A DNA stretch of 34,751 nt. Source: an uncultured Peptococcaceae bacterium (GTDB lineage: Bacteria > Bacillota > Peptococcia > Peptococcales > Peptococcaceae). The position numbers and the translations under genes are program-made. The DNA lies in NCBI GenBank assembly GCA_900553245.1, contig USCP01000002.1, positions 1 through 34,751 on the forward strand, given 5' to 3'. Positions 1 through 8,466 of the stretch are shown piece after piece (the first letter of the stretch is position 1; each line of letters begins with the position of its first letter). The notes under the pieces are model-generated. The model had not been told where the DNA came from, searched no databases, and worked only from the letters and a program-made list of their open reading frames with translations.

Positions 1-128
1 TCGAAAGAACCTTCTTTGAAATCATCAGTGGGAATATAAAAAATCTCATCCATTAACCCTGCCATGACTTCTGAATCGTGCTCATTCATCTGGCAACCAA
101 AGGTCTGTATAAAATACTTTTTATACAT
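1..128 (-). CDS. miaB: MiaB, tRNA-2-methylthio-N6-dimethylallyladenosine synthase (5' part only, runs off the window)
   Basis: Reading the minus strand from 128 gives 42 codons that run off the left edge. Near residue 9 stands TFGCQMNEHDSE, the N-terminal hallmark of MiaB methylthiotransferases; its Cys is the first ligand of the auxiliary [4Fe-4S] cluster, and the MNxHDSE wording favours MiaB over RimO or MtaB. The family converts i6A37 to ms2i6A37 in tRNA using radical SAM chemistry. The ATG follows the hemL stop directly (TAAATG), so it is probably the last visible gene of the tetrapyrrole operon. An AGGAAAA stretch just upstream is a modest ribosome site. Only the first part of the UPF0004 domain is present, so the radical SAM CxxxCxxC motif cannot be checked. 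Confidence 0.8.
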   Translation of the reverse strand, partial: MYKKYFIQTFGCQMNEHDSEVMAGLMDEIFYIPTDDFKEGSF

Positions 129-1427
129 TTACATTTTTCCTACTTCCGCAAATGCCAAATCTGCTGCTGCGAGTGCCTTATCGAAATCTTCTTGAGTATG
201 TGCGGTGGACAAGAACCAGCATTCAAATTGAGATGGTGGCAAATGTACACCGTTTTCGAGCATAACGCTAAAGAAGCGAGCGAATTTTTCGGTGTTAGAA
301 GTGCATGCATCAGCGTAGCTATGTACTGCACGATCGGTAAAGAATACGGTCAATAAAGAGCCGAATTGATTGATGGTCACAGGTACACCATGCTTATCAG
401 CAAGCGCTTTTAAGCCTTCTGCCAATGCACGGCCCTTTTCTGCCAATGCATCATAAGGTTGTTCTTCGTTTAATACGGAGAGGGCTGCATAGCCTGCGGA
501 CATTGCAAGTGGGTTACCAGATAAGGTCCCTGCTTGATATACAGTCCCTACAGGCGCGAGGCAATCCATGATTTCCTTCTTACCACCGAAAGCACCTACA
601 GGAAGACCACCGCCGATGATTTTGCCGAGGCAGGTCAAGTCAGGCATGATGTTGAATACCTTTTGAGCGCCACCGCTACTTGCACGGAAACCGGAGATAA
701 CTTCGTCAAAGATGAGAACCGCGCCGTATTGGGTGGTCAAATCACGAAGCCCTTGGAGAAATCCTTCTTCAGGCATGATAAGACCCATATTCCCTGGGAT
801 TGGTTCAACAATGACTGCTGCAATATCATCAGGATATTCTTCAAACAATGCTTTTACACTGTCTAAATCATTGTATTTTGCAACAACGGTTTCTTTTGCA
901 ATGTTATCCGGTACACCAGGGCTGGATGGTACACCGAAGGTCATTGCACCGGAACCTGCGTTAATCAAAAGGTGATCGGCATGACCATGGTAGCAGCCTT
1001 CAAATTTGATGATTTTATCACGTTTGGTGTAGCCGCGCGCTAAACGAAGGGCACTCATGGTTGCTTCGGTACCGGAGGAAACCATACGTACTTTTTCAAC
1101 GGATGGCACCATGTCGCAAATCAATTTTGCCATTTCGGTTTCAAGAACGGTTGGCATCCCAAAGGTGGTTCCGTCTTGTAAAGTGTTGGTAATGGCTTCG
1201 ACAACCTTTGGATGTCTGTGGCCCAAAATAAGCGGACCCCAGGAGCATACAAAGTCAACATAGGTTTGGCCATCAACATCGGTGATGTGTGCCTTTTCAC
1301 CATGCTTTACAAATACAGGGCTTTCACCAACCGCTTTGAATGCACGAACAGGGCTGTTTACGCCACCAGGAATATATTCTTGTGCGTCAGCAAATGCTTG
1401 CTTAGATTGTTCAAATTGATAACTCAT
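129..1427 (-). CDS. hemL: Glutamate-1-semialdehyde 2,1-aminomutase
   Basis: This PLP enzyme moves the amino group of glutamate-1-semialdehyde to make 5-aminolevulinate, the second C5-pathway step after HemA. The protein is 432 aa, the usual size. It carries the YHGHAD region near residue 145, the FDEV cofactor-binding segment near 240, and the PLP lysine in LGKIIGGGLPVGAFGG near residue 265. I place the start at the ATG at 1427, giving MSYQFEQ, because AAAGGAG stands about 7 bases before it. An upstream in-frame ATG at 1448 would lie inside hemB and has no such site. The hemB stop overlaps this ATG as TAATG, so translational coupling is likely. miaB follows without a gap. Confidence 0.97.
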   Translation of the reverse strand: MSYQFEQSKQAFADAQEYIPGGVNSPVRAFKAVGESPVFVKHGEKAHITDVDGQTYVDFVCSWGPLILGHRHPKVVEAITNTLQDGTTFGMPTVLETEMAKLICDMVPSVEKVRMVSSGTEATMSALRLARGYTKRDKIIKFEGCYHGHADHLLINAGSGAMTFGVPSSPGVPDNIAKETVVAKYNDLDSVKALFEEYPDDIAAVIVEPIPGNMGLIMPEEGFLQGLRDLTTQYGAVLIFDEVISGFRASSGGAQKVFNIMPDLTCLGKIIGGGLPVGAFGGKKEIMDCLAPVGTVYQAGTLSGNPLAMSAGYAALSVLNEEQPYDALAEKGRALAEGLKALADKHGVPVTINQFGSLLTVFFTDRAVHSYADACTSNTEKFARFFSVMLENGVHLPPSQFECWFLSTAHTQEDFDKALAAADLAFAEVGKM

Positions 1428-2407
1428 TATCGATTCTCCTTTAACCAATTCCCTAAATCAACGGCATGATAAGTAATAACCATTTTAGCACCGGCACGTT
1501 TAAATGCGTTCATAATTTCCAAAACGATGGTTTTTTCGTCAATCCAACCGTTTTGTGCCGCTGCCTTTACCATAGAATATTCGGCACTTACGTTGTAAGC
1601 CACTACAGGAACCAAGGTATTTTCATAGGTTTTAGCGATTAAGTCAAGGTATGCAAGACTTGGCTTAATGATCACCATGTCTGCCCCTTCTTCGAGGTCG
1701 AGTTCCACTTCTTGAAGCGCTTGACGGGTGCCGGATGCAGGGTCCATTTGATAGCTCTTGCGATCCCCGAAATGTGGTGCGGATTCGGCTGCATCACGGA
1801 AAGGACCGTAGAAACCAGACGCATATTTGACAGAATGTGCCATAATGATAACGTCTTTGTAGCCGGCTTCATCGAGGGCTTCACGAATGGCTTCCACGCG
1901 ACCGTCCATCATATCGGATGGTGCCAAGATATCAGCCCCTGCTTTTGCATGGCTCACAGCAATCTTAGCCAAAAGTGCCAAGGTGCTGTCATTGTCAACG
2001 GTATCGCCCTTGATTAAGCCGCAGTGACCGTGGCTGGTGTATTCGCACATGCATACGTCGGTAGAGATGACCAAATCCGGATAATGTTCACGCACCAAAC
2101 GGATGGCTTGTTGAATGATACCATCATCGTTATACGCTTCGGAACCACATTCATCCTTTTTCGCAGGAATCCCGAAGAGCATGATGGAGATTACTCCGGC
2201 ATTCACTGCACGTTGCACTTCTTCAAGCAAATGGTCCAAAGAGAATTGATAAATTCCCGGCATGGACTTGATTGGATTTTTGATATCTTCGCCTTCAACG
2301 ACGAAAATCGGATAGATGTAGTCGTTCATGTTTAATTGAACTTCTTGCACCATGTTGCGGATGTTTTGAGTGCGGCGAAGGCGTCGCATTCTTTGTTCAG
2401 GAAACAT
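1427..2407 (-). CDS. hemB: Delta-aminolevulinic acid dehydratase (porphobilinogen synthase)
   Basis: HemB condenses two 5-aminolevulinate molecules to porphobilinogen in the cytoplasm. At 326 aa it has the family length. The zinc-type cysteine cluster is visible near residue 118 (CMCEYTSHGHC), so this is a Zn-dependent form. Both catalytic lysines are in place: one in AHSVKYASGFYGPFRDA near residue 195 and the Schiff-base lysine in MVIIKPSLAYLD near 248. The ATG at 2407 has a strong AAGGAGG site 9 bases upstream, lying over the end of cobA-hemD, whose stop is 4 bases before this start. The downstream junction with hemL is a TAATG overlap. Confidence 0.97.
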   Translation of the reverse strand: MFPEQRMRRLRRTQNIRNMVQEVQLNMNDYIYPIFVVEGEDIKNPIKSMPGIYQFSLDHLLEEVQRAVNAGVISIMLFGIPAKKDECGSEAYNDDGIIQQAIRLVREHYPDLVISTDVCMCEYTSHGHCGLIKGDTVDNDSTLALLAKIAVSHAKAGADILAPSDMMDGRVEAIREALDEAGYKDVIIMAHSVKYASGFYGPFRDAAESAPHFGDRKSYQMDPASGTRQALQEVELDLEEGADMVIIKPSLAYLDLIAKTYENTLVPVVAYNVSAEYSMVKAAAQNGWIDEKTIVLEIMNAFKRAGAKMVITYHAVDLGNWLKENR

Positions 2408-2411
2408 CGAA

Positions 2412-3932
2412 TCAGTCCTCCTTTTTTACATAAGAAACGATCGCATCATACAATCCTTTGATGGTGTATTCTTTTGCTTCGATATCAGGTGTACACCCAA
2501 ATTCTTTGAGGGTTTGAGTGGTAATTGGTCCAATAGACGCCAACAATACACCATCTAACAATGAGCGGTCTTCTACAATTTCCATAAAGTTCTTCACCGT
2601 TGAAGAACTGGTGAACGTAATGATGTGCATGGATTTATCTTTGATTTTTTCAATGATTTCTTCATTGAAACGGTCAACCTTTTTGGTCTTGTAGGCGATG
2701 ACTTCGTCTACTTCCATGCCCATTTCTTTGAGCACGTCAACAAGAACGGTACGTGCTAAATCGGAACGAGGCAATAAAATGCGTTCGCCCGGTTTCAAAA
2801 GAGGCTTCAAGCATTCAATTACACTTTCGGCAACAAATTTTTCCGGCATGGCTTCAACCAAGAGCCCCTTGCTTTCGAGGGCTTCCTTGGTTTTTGGACC
2901 AATGGCACAGATTTTAGCATTGCCAAGGCTTCTGATGTCTTGCTTGTTTTTGGTCATTGCGTTGAAGAAGCCCTTTACGCCGTTCACACTAGTAAAGATG
3001 ATCCAGTCGTAATTGCCGGCCACCTTAACAGCTTCACTGAGCTCAGGGGTGTCTTCTTGGGAGTCAATCATAATAGTTGGTGCCTCCCACGCTTCCCCAC
3101 CAGCCGCTTCAATCATTTCTGAGAAAGCACTGGCTTGTTCTCTTGCGCGAGTCACCAAAATGCGTTGTCCAAATAAAGGCTTATCTTCAAACCAGCTCAA
3201 GGTATCACGCATGGTCACGACATCACCAACAATGATGATTGCAGGAGAAGTTAAACCGGCTTTTTTCACATCTTCTACGATGGTAGCAAGGGTCCCAACA
3301 ACCACTTGTTGTTCCGGACGAGTGCCCCAACGAATGAGAGCGATTGGGGTTTCTGTGGATTTCCCGTTGTTGGTTAATTGTTGAACGATTTGTTCCAAGT
3401 GCCCCACACCCATGAGAAAAATCAAGGTGCCAGGGTCTTTTGCTAAACGTTCCCAATTGATTTGGCTGCTGGCTTTGAGTGGGTCTTCATGACCGGTAAT
3501 AACGGTAAAGGTTGAAGTCAAATGGCGATGGGTCACAGGAATGCCGGCGTAAGATGGCACCGCAATAGCAGAAGTAATCCCCGGCACGACTTCAAAAGGC
3601 ACCTCATTTGCACGCAAGGTTTCCCCTTCTTCGCCAACACGACCAAATACATATGGATCACCACCTTTTAAACGGGTCACTACTTGCCCCTGGATGGCTT
3701 CGTCAACCAATACTTGATTGATTTCTTCTTGCTTCAAGGTGTGATGGTCAGGTGTTTTCCCAACATAAATAAATTTCGCGTCAGGTCTTGCATAGGACAA
3801 CAGACGTGGGTTTGCCAAACGGTCATACACAATCACATCTGCTTTTTTGATGCATTCAAGACCCTTTACGGTAATCAATCCAATATCACCAGGGCCGGCA
3901 CCAACTAAGTAAACATATCCGTTGTTCTTCAT
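2412..3932 (-). CDS. cobA-hemD: Fused uroporphyrinogen-III C-methyltransferase / uroporphyrinogen-III synthase
   Basis: Two enzymes are fused in 506 aa. Residues 1 to about 245 are the SUMT (CobA) domain: VGAGPGD at the N-terminus, the RLKGGDPYVFGR motif near residue 85 and GIPVTHR near 130, all SAM or substrate elements. Residues about 255 to 500 are a HemD domain (RILVTRAREQ at its start, FTSVNGV and FTSSSTV later). HemD cyclises hydroxymethylbilane to uroporphyrinogen III and SUMT methylates it to precorrin-2, so the fusion steers carbon to cobalamin or siroheme. The fusion is well known in clostridia and Negativicutes. GAGG 8 bases before the ATG is its ribosome site. The gene lies 16 bases after hemC. 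Confidence 0.95.
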   Translation of the reverse strand: MKNNGYVYLVGAGPGDIGLITVKGLECIKKADVIVYDRLANPRLLSYARPDAKFIYVGKTPDHHTLKQEEINQVLVDEAIQGQVVTRLKGGDPYVFGRVGEEGETLRANEVPFEVVPGITSAIAVPSYAGIPVTHRHLTSTFTVITGHEDPLKASSQINWERLAKDPGTLIFLMGVGHLEQIVQQLTNNGKSTETPIALIRWGTRPEQQVVVGTLATIVEDVKKAGLTSPAIIIVGDVVTMRDTLSWFEDKPLFGQRILVTRAREQASAFSEMIEAAGGEAWEAPTIMIDSQEDTPELSEAVKVAGNYDWIIFTSVNGVKGFFNAMTKNKQDIRSLGNAKICAIGPKTKEALESKGLLVEAMPEKFVAESVIECLKPLLKPGERILLPRSDLARTVLVDVLKEMGMEVDEVIAYKTKKVDRFNEEIIEKIKDKSMHIITFTSSSTVKNFMEIVEDRSLLDGVLLASIGPITTQTLKEFGCTPDIEAKEYTIKGLYDAIVSYVKKED

Positions 3933-3948
3933 GATTCTATCCTCGTAA

Positions 3949-4881
3949 TTAGTTGCGAATGGTATCTAAAATATTTTTGGCGCCTTTTTCTAAGAGTTTC
4001 TTAGCCAATTGTACGCCAATTTTTTCGTAGTTTTCTACTGAATCGGTTACAGTGTCTTTGAGCATGACAGAGCCATCAACTGCGCCTACAAATCCGTGAA
4101 TGGAAATTTCATCCCCATTGATTTGTGCATAAGCACCCATAGGCACTTGGCAGCCACCATCAAGGGCACACATAAATTGACGTTCTGCAAACACACACTT
4201 GGTGGTATTGTCGTCATTAACAAGGGCAAATTTTTCATTTAAATCTTCACGGTCAGTACGCGCTTCAATAACCAATGCCCCTTGCCCTACAGCAGGTACA
4301 AAGAATTGGTCGTCAAGATGTTCGGAAATTTCATCGTGGAAATCAAGACGTTCTAAACCTGCAACAGCCAAAATCACAGCGTCAAAATCCTCTTCGTGAT
4401 ATTTGCGAAGACGAGTATTGACATTACCACGTAAATCCTTCACTTGAAGGTCAGGACGCATAGCGAGCAATTGAGAACGGCGACGCAAGCTACTAGTACC
4501 GACAATTGCCCCCTTCGGTAATTCCATGATTCCGCCGGAGTGCTTGGTAAGCAATGCATCTCTGTGGTCGTAACGTTCTAAGAAGCAACTCAATGACAGG
4601 CCTTCCGGAAGGCTGGTTGGCATATCCTTTAAACTATGAACAGCCATATCCACTTCGCCAGAAAGCATCATGGATTCAAGTTCGTTAGTAAATAAGCCTT
4701 TATCGCCGATTTTTGAAAGAGAAACATCCAGAATCTTGTCGCCCTTGGTTTTCATGCTTACAATTTCAAATTCATAGTCGGTAAATACTTTTTTTAATTC
4801 TTCAATGGCATATTTGGTTTGCCATAATGCGAGTTGGCTATCACGAGAGCCTACCTTAATTACTTTTTTTGTCGTCATCAT
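3949..4881 (-). CDS. hemC: Porphobilinogen deaminase (hydroxymethylbilane synthase)
   Basis: HemC polymerises four porphobilinogens into hydroxymethylbilane, the substrate of the HemD half of the next gene. The 310-aa length is normal. KVGSRDSQLALWQT at the N-terminus, TSSLRRRSQLL near residue 130 and RGNVNTRLRK near 150 are family motifs, and the cysteine carrying the dipyrromethane cofactor is in ALDGGCQVPMGAYA near residue 242. Two consecutive ATGs (4881 and 4878) could be the start; a GGGG sequence 5 to 8 bases upstream fits either. The first 26 bases overlap the end of hemA, so the two are probably translationally coupled. Confidence 0.96.
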   Translation of the reverse strand: MMTTKKVIKVGSRDSQLALWQTKYAIEELKKVFTDYEFEIVSMKTKGDKILDVSLSKIGDKGLFTNELESMMLSGEVDMAVHSLKDMPTSLPEGLSLSCFLERYDHRDALLTKHSGGIMELPKGAIVGTSSLRRRSQLLAMRPDLQVKDLRGNVNTRLRKYHEEDFDAVILAVAGLERLDFHDEISEHLDDQFFVPAVGQGALVIEARTDREDLNEKFALVNDDNTTKCVFAERQFMCALDGGCQVPMGAYAQINGDEISIHGFVGAVDGSVMLKDTVTDSVENYEKIGVQLAKKLLEKGAKNILDTIRN

Positions 4882-6142
4882 TTAATCCCCATAAATCATT
4901 GATTGCATTAATATAACAGTCAATTTTATCAGCACGTTTCCCAGCAAGTGATTTCATGTTAATAATCGGTTGGTGCAACCATCTGTTAACAATACTGTTG
5001 GCGAGTTGTTCAATAATACGAATTTCTCGATCACTTGGATTGTCAATACGATGAATGGCACGTTCAATTTCAGATTCTTTGATTTTTGCAATTTGCTCTC
5101 TCATCTTAACGATGGTTGGTACAACCCACAAGGAATCCAACCAAAAATAGAAATCTTCAAGTTCTTCATTAACAATTGCCTGGGCTTTTGCGGTTTCTTG
5201 TTGTCGCGCAACAAGATTTTCATCCGTTTTGCGTGACATATCGTCAATGTCAAATAGCTTCACGTAAGGCAATTCTGCCACATTTGGATGAAAATCGCGA
5301 GGCACAGCAATATCAATCATGAGCAGCGGCTTTTCGCGGTTTGATTGAGCCTGAAGCAACACTTCTTTATCAATGATTGGTACCGGTGATGCAGTACTAC
5401 TGATAATTAAATCGGCGTCCGGTAAATATTGTGCAAGCTCAGTAAAATTGACAGCACGACCACCAATTTCACCGGCCAGCCATTCAGCACGTTCAAAGGT
5501 ACGATTTGCAACCATGATGCTCTGTGCACCATTGGAGATTAAATAACGAGAGGTCAATTCACTGGTTTCACCGGCCCCTAAAACGAGAATGGTTTTATCA
5601 GTCAATCCTCCGTAATAATCCTTTGCAATTTCTACCGCTGCAATACTGATACTTAATGTATGGCGGTCAATTTGTGTTTCGGTGCGAACGCGCTTCCCTA
5701 CTGTAAGGGCGTTCATAAATAAGGTATTTAAGATATTGTCAGAAATACCGTAATTTAGCGCATATTCATAGGCATCTTGTACTTGACCTTGAATTTGGCT
5801 TTCGCCCAAAATCATAGAATCCAAGCCGGCAGCTACGCTAAATAAATGCTCTACGGCATGCTTGTTAAATTTGATATACAAATACGGCGCCAATTCTCTT
5901 GGCTTGATGCCGCTATATCCACAGATTAAGTCAATAAGCGCTTCTTGCGCGGCAAACGGCGAGTCTGCATTGACATAGTATTCTGTTCTATTGCAAGTCG
6001 AAAGAATGGTGCAGCCCGAAAAAGACTGCACCTGACGAATCTTTTTACTTAATTTTTCAATTTGCGGTCTTGATAAGGATACCTTTTCGCGCACTTCTAC
6101 CGGTGCACTCTTGTGATTCAATCCTATGAGCAAGATAGCCAT
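4856..6142 (-). CDS. hemA: Glutamyl-tRNA reductase
   Basis: HemA reduces glutamyl-tRNA(Glu) to glutamate-1-semialdehyde with NADPH and is the committed step of C5 tetrapyrrole synthesis. The catalytic cysteine is Cys50 in LSTCNRTEYY, preceded by GLNHKSAPVEVRE at the N-terminus. The NADPH-binding domain shows VLGAGETSELTSRYL near residue 187. The C-terminal part after about 320 is the helical dimerisation domain. Length (428 aa) is normal. The start overlaps the end of the CysG-like gene by 19 bases and its end overlaps hemC by 26, so these genes must be cotranscribed. Usual HemA control (haem-triggered proteolysis in other bacteria) cannot be judged here. Confidence 0.97.
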   Translation of the reverse strand: MAILLIGLNHKSAPVEVREKVSLSRPQIEKLSKKIRQVQSFSGCTILSTCNRTEYYVNADSPFAAQEALIDLICGYSGIKPRELAPYLYIKFNKHAVEHLFSVAAGLDSMILGESQIQGQVQDAYEYALNYGISDNILNTLFMNALTVGKRVRTETQIDRHTLSISIAAVEIAKDYYGGLTDKTILVLGAGETSELTSRYLISNGAQSIMVANRTFERAEWLAGEIGGRAVNFTELAQYLPDADLIISSTASPVPIIDKEVLLQAQSNREKPLLMIDIAVPRDFHPNVAELPYVKLFDIDDMSRKTDENLVARQQETAKAQAIVNEELEDFYFWLDSLWVVPTIVKMREQIAKIKESEIERAIHRIDNPSDREIRIIEQLANSIVNRWLHQPIINMKSLAGKRADKIDCYINAINDLWGLNDDDKKSN

Positions 6143-6771
6143 TCTTTCACCTTCTCTAATAGTTGATCATACTCTAACGCTTCATCGTTCATTAGAGAAT
6201 TTATATTTTGAAACGTAAGTTTACGTAAATAATTGATTCTTACATCAGAATCAGTATAGGTTGCAAACAACCATTGTCTGATATCGATATAGAGTTGTAC
6301 TACTAAATCAAACCGTTCATTTAAAACTGTTTGCAAGTGCTCTTTGAGCGCTTTTGAAAACCCGGGACCTTGTCCGTACGTTGATACCGACACAGCATAC
6401 ATCGGTTTTCTAATGGTTGCCTGTACAGAAAGACTGCCTTCTGATGGTTCTGTAATTGAATTAACCAGAATTTGACGTGTATTACAATAGTTCGTAATCT
6501 CGCGATTTAGTGCAAAATTGTCTGTTGCAGCAAAAACAATGAACGGATGAAATGTTTCAATATCCGATAGTTCAAATGGACGTTGCAAACATTGGCAGGA
6601 ACCCGTCAGCGCAAAATTTCGAATATCTTCTAGGATTGATGGTGCAATAACCGTCACCTTCGCCTTAAGAGTCAATAAATCTTTGATTTTTCGCTTTGCA
6701 ACAGTGCCCCCACCAACGACAAGCACAGGCTTACTCTCTACATTGAGCATGACAGAGTAGTTAAAACTCAT
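6124..6771 (-). CDS. CysG-N/Met8-like NAD(P)-binding protein (precorrin-2 dehydrogenase family, divergent)
   Basis: The 215-aa protein has the fold markers of the precorrin-2 dehydrogenase/sirohydrochlorin ferrochelatase family: VVGGGTVAKRKI near residue 18 for NAD, AATDNFALNREI near 80, and a substrate-domain segment AVSVSTYGQGPGF near 130. Family members oxidise precorrin-2 to sirohydrochlorin and may insert iron. The position between the polyprenyl synthase and hemA, with overlaps on both sides (TAATG with the upstream gene), puts it in the tetrapyrrole pathway. Aligned by eye with Met8p and CysG, the segment that normally reads VNVxDxP is VNSITEP here, so the conserved catalytic Asp appears to be Thr. 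It may be catalytically altered or have another role. An internal start at the second Met (MLNVESKP) is possible. Confidence 0.75.
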   Translation of the reverse strand: MSFNYSVMLNVESKPVLVVGGGTVAKRKIKDLLTLKAKVTVIAPSILEDIRNFALTGSCQCLQRPFELSDIETFHPFIVFAATDNFALNREITNYCNTRQILVNSITEPSEGSLSVQATIRKPMYAVSVSTYGQGPGFSKALKEHLQTVLNERFDLVVQLYIDIRQWLFATYTDSDVRINYLRKLTFQNINSLMNDEALEYDQLLEKVKEWLSCS

Positions 6772-7751
6772 TAGATAGACCTTTCATAAACATAATCGGC
6801 AGCATCATAAAGAAGCGCACGTGTATCATTTGGTGCCAAACCATCTAAGATTGCTTTTGCTGCATCAATATGATACATGATATGGTCTTCACATTCTTTA
6901 ACAATCTCATCTTTAAGAATGAACTGCATGATGAAATCTAAATCTTCTTGACCGTTTGGAAAGTGCTGATCAATTTTTTCAAGAATAAGTGCACGTTCCG
7001 GAAACTCTTTTTGCAAAACCAACAGCGTTGGCAAAGTGATTAACCCACTGGCCAAGTCGTGTCCAATCGGTTTACCGATTTTTTTGCTGTTGCTTGGAAG
7101 AATATCCATCAGATCGTCTTTAATTTGGAATGCCATCCCTAAATGATGACCAAATCTGTAAAAGGCATCTATTTGTTCTGGGGTTGCATCACTTAAAATT
7201 GCGCCAGTTTGTGTACAGGTCGCAATTAAAAGGGCTGTTTTTCTTTCAATACGATAGTTATAGGAATCAAAATCCTGCTTAATATCAAACATAGAGGCCA
7301 ACTGAGCCACTTCCCCTTTTGACATTTCTACCGCTGTACTCGAAAGAATTTTGAGTAGTTCTTCTGTATGAGACACTTCGTAAACCTTTTTTAAGGCTTC
7401 AATCAGAATATAGTCCCCAACATGAACGGCTACATCATTATTATAGGTTGCGTTGATGGTTGTTTGACCACGGCGCAAATCAGAGTTGTCATTAACGTCA
7501 TCGTGAATAAGTGATGACATGTGAATCAGCTCCATAATGGCCGCAAATTTGATGATTTCATCATTCTTTACCCCAAAATATTGAGCGGTCAAAATGACAA
7601 AGATAGGACGCAGACGTTTTCCACCGGCTCGAATGTTAGATAAAGCACATTCTTTGATAAAAGGGTCGTCAAAGTCGACAAGTTGCTCTAAGCAACTTTC
7701 TACATCCTTTAATATGTTTTTGATTCGTTGTTGTTGCATTAAATTTTTCAT
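6771..7751 (-). CDS. hepT: Polyprenyl (probably hepta/octaprenyl) diphosphate synthase, catalytic subunit
   Basis: This trans-type prenyltransferase extends allylic diphosphates with isopentenyl diphosphate to make the menaquinone side chain. RAGGKRLRP near residue 42 is the conserved entry motif. The first Asp-rich motif is DDVND at residues 84-88 with LRRG after it, and the second is QIKDDLMDILP near residue 212. Both magnesium sites are therefore intact. At 326 aa it has the usual size. The start abuts the stop of the HepS-like gene (TAAATG), with AGGTGA as ribosome site. This arrangement resembles the two-subunit heptaprenyl diphosphate synthase of Bacillus, but chain length cannot be read from sequence by eye. 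Confidence 0.88.
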   Translation of the reverse strand: MKNLMQQQRIKNILKDVESCLEQLVDFDDPFIKECALSNIRAGGKRLRPIFVILTAQYFGVKNDEIIKFAAIMELIHMSSLIHDDVNDNSDLRRGQTTINATYNNDVAVHVGDYILIEALKKVYEVSHTEELLKILSSTAVEMSKGEVAQLASMFDIKQDFDSYNYRIERKTALLIATCTQTGAILSDATPEQIDAFYRFGHHLGMAFQIKDDLMDILPSNSKKIGKPIGHDLASGLITLPTLLVLQKEFPERALILEKIDQHFPNGQEDLDFIMQFILKDEIVKECEDHIMYHIDAAKAILDGLAPNDTRALLYDAADYVYERSI

Positions 7752-8390
7752 TTAGTCACCTATAAACGTCAAAAAGTCGCCGGAGGATGAGATTGGTGCT
7801 TTTAACGCCATTTTTAAGTAGTCTGGCATCTGCATCGCAATATGATGGGTAAAAAACTCATCATCCCCATCTAAGAGAAGTGCTTTTGTAGAAGCACTAA
7901 AATCCCCTTTTTCTTCCTGTGGAACCAGATACTCCACAAGATGCTCTAATAAGCACTCTTTTTTCTCATAGATGTTTTTATTTTCTAAGGACATGACTAC
8001 CAGCTCTTGATGAATTTGTTGCAACAAAACAAGCCAATCTTTAAGTAAGCCTGCTTCGTTAACGCTGAGTAGCTTTTCTGCAAAAGCGCCAGATAATAAA
8101 TCACCATATAAAACACTATTTTCCAAATGGTGCACTTCTTCATTAAAGCGATAGTCACTGGAATAGATATGTAATAACACACTGACATATAATTCGGTCA
8201 TTGCAAGACTGATAGCCAAGCGTTTGTCATCAGTAGTGTTCTTCCATAACTGATCTTTCAATGAAAAAAAGTATAGGAAATCAGGCGCTGTGAATTTAAA
8301 CGGAACATCGTCAATAAGATGACGACTACCGATGGTAAAATCTTTATTTAACGATGACACGAAATGTTGACAATCTTTTTCTAAATTCAT
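7752..8390 (-). CDS. HepS-like component I of a two-subunit polyprenyl diphosphate synthase
   Basis: The 212-aa protein has no signal peptide and no obvious catalytic motif. A segment near residue 90, VLYGDLLSGAFAEKLL, resembles the VLAGDYxSGxYYxLL signature of HepS (GerCA), the non-catalytic partner that sets chain length in Bacillus heptaprenyl diphosphate synthase. The helical region just before it (AMTELYVSVLLHIY) also matches the HepS layout. The gene lies directly before the catalytic subunit, as hepS lies near hepT, although menG does not intervene here. AAAGGGGG stands 10 bases before the ATG. It is the first gene of the operon, 34 bases after the predicted promoter. The assignment is by eye and context; the protein is somewhat shorter than HepS (about 250 aa). 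Confidence 0.6.
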   Translation of the reverse strand: MNLEKDCQHFVSSLNKDFTIGSRHLIDDVPFKFTAPDFLYFFSLKDQLWKNTTDDKRLAISLAMTELYVSVLLHIYSSDYRFNEEVHHLENSVLYGDLLSGAFAEKLLSVNEAGLLKDWLVLLQQIHQELVVMSLENKNIYEKKECLLEHLVEYLVPQEEKGDFSASTKALLLDGDDEFFTHHIAMQMPDYLKMALKAPISSSGDFLTFIGD

Positions 8391-8423
8391 CAGTGTCTAC
8401 CCCCTTTTTTACAGACCATTTAT

Positions 8424-8452
8424 ATTCTAGCATAACCGGTAAAAAAATAACA
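8424..8452 (-). promoter_or_regulatory. Predicted promoter of the hepS-hepT-hem operon
   Basis: On the minus strand an extended -10, TGC followed by TAGAAT (8429-8424), lies 17 bases after a weak TGTTAT -35 (8452-8447). It sits between the class II aldolase stop and the HepS-like start and is the only good sigma-70-type site there. No clear terminator separates the two genes, so readthrough from the aldolase gene is also possible. Confidence 0.5.
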
Positions 8453-8466
8453 GAAACTAGCGGATT

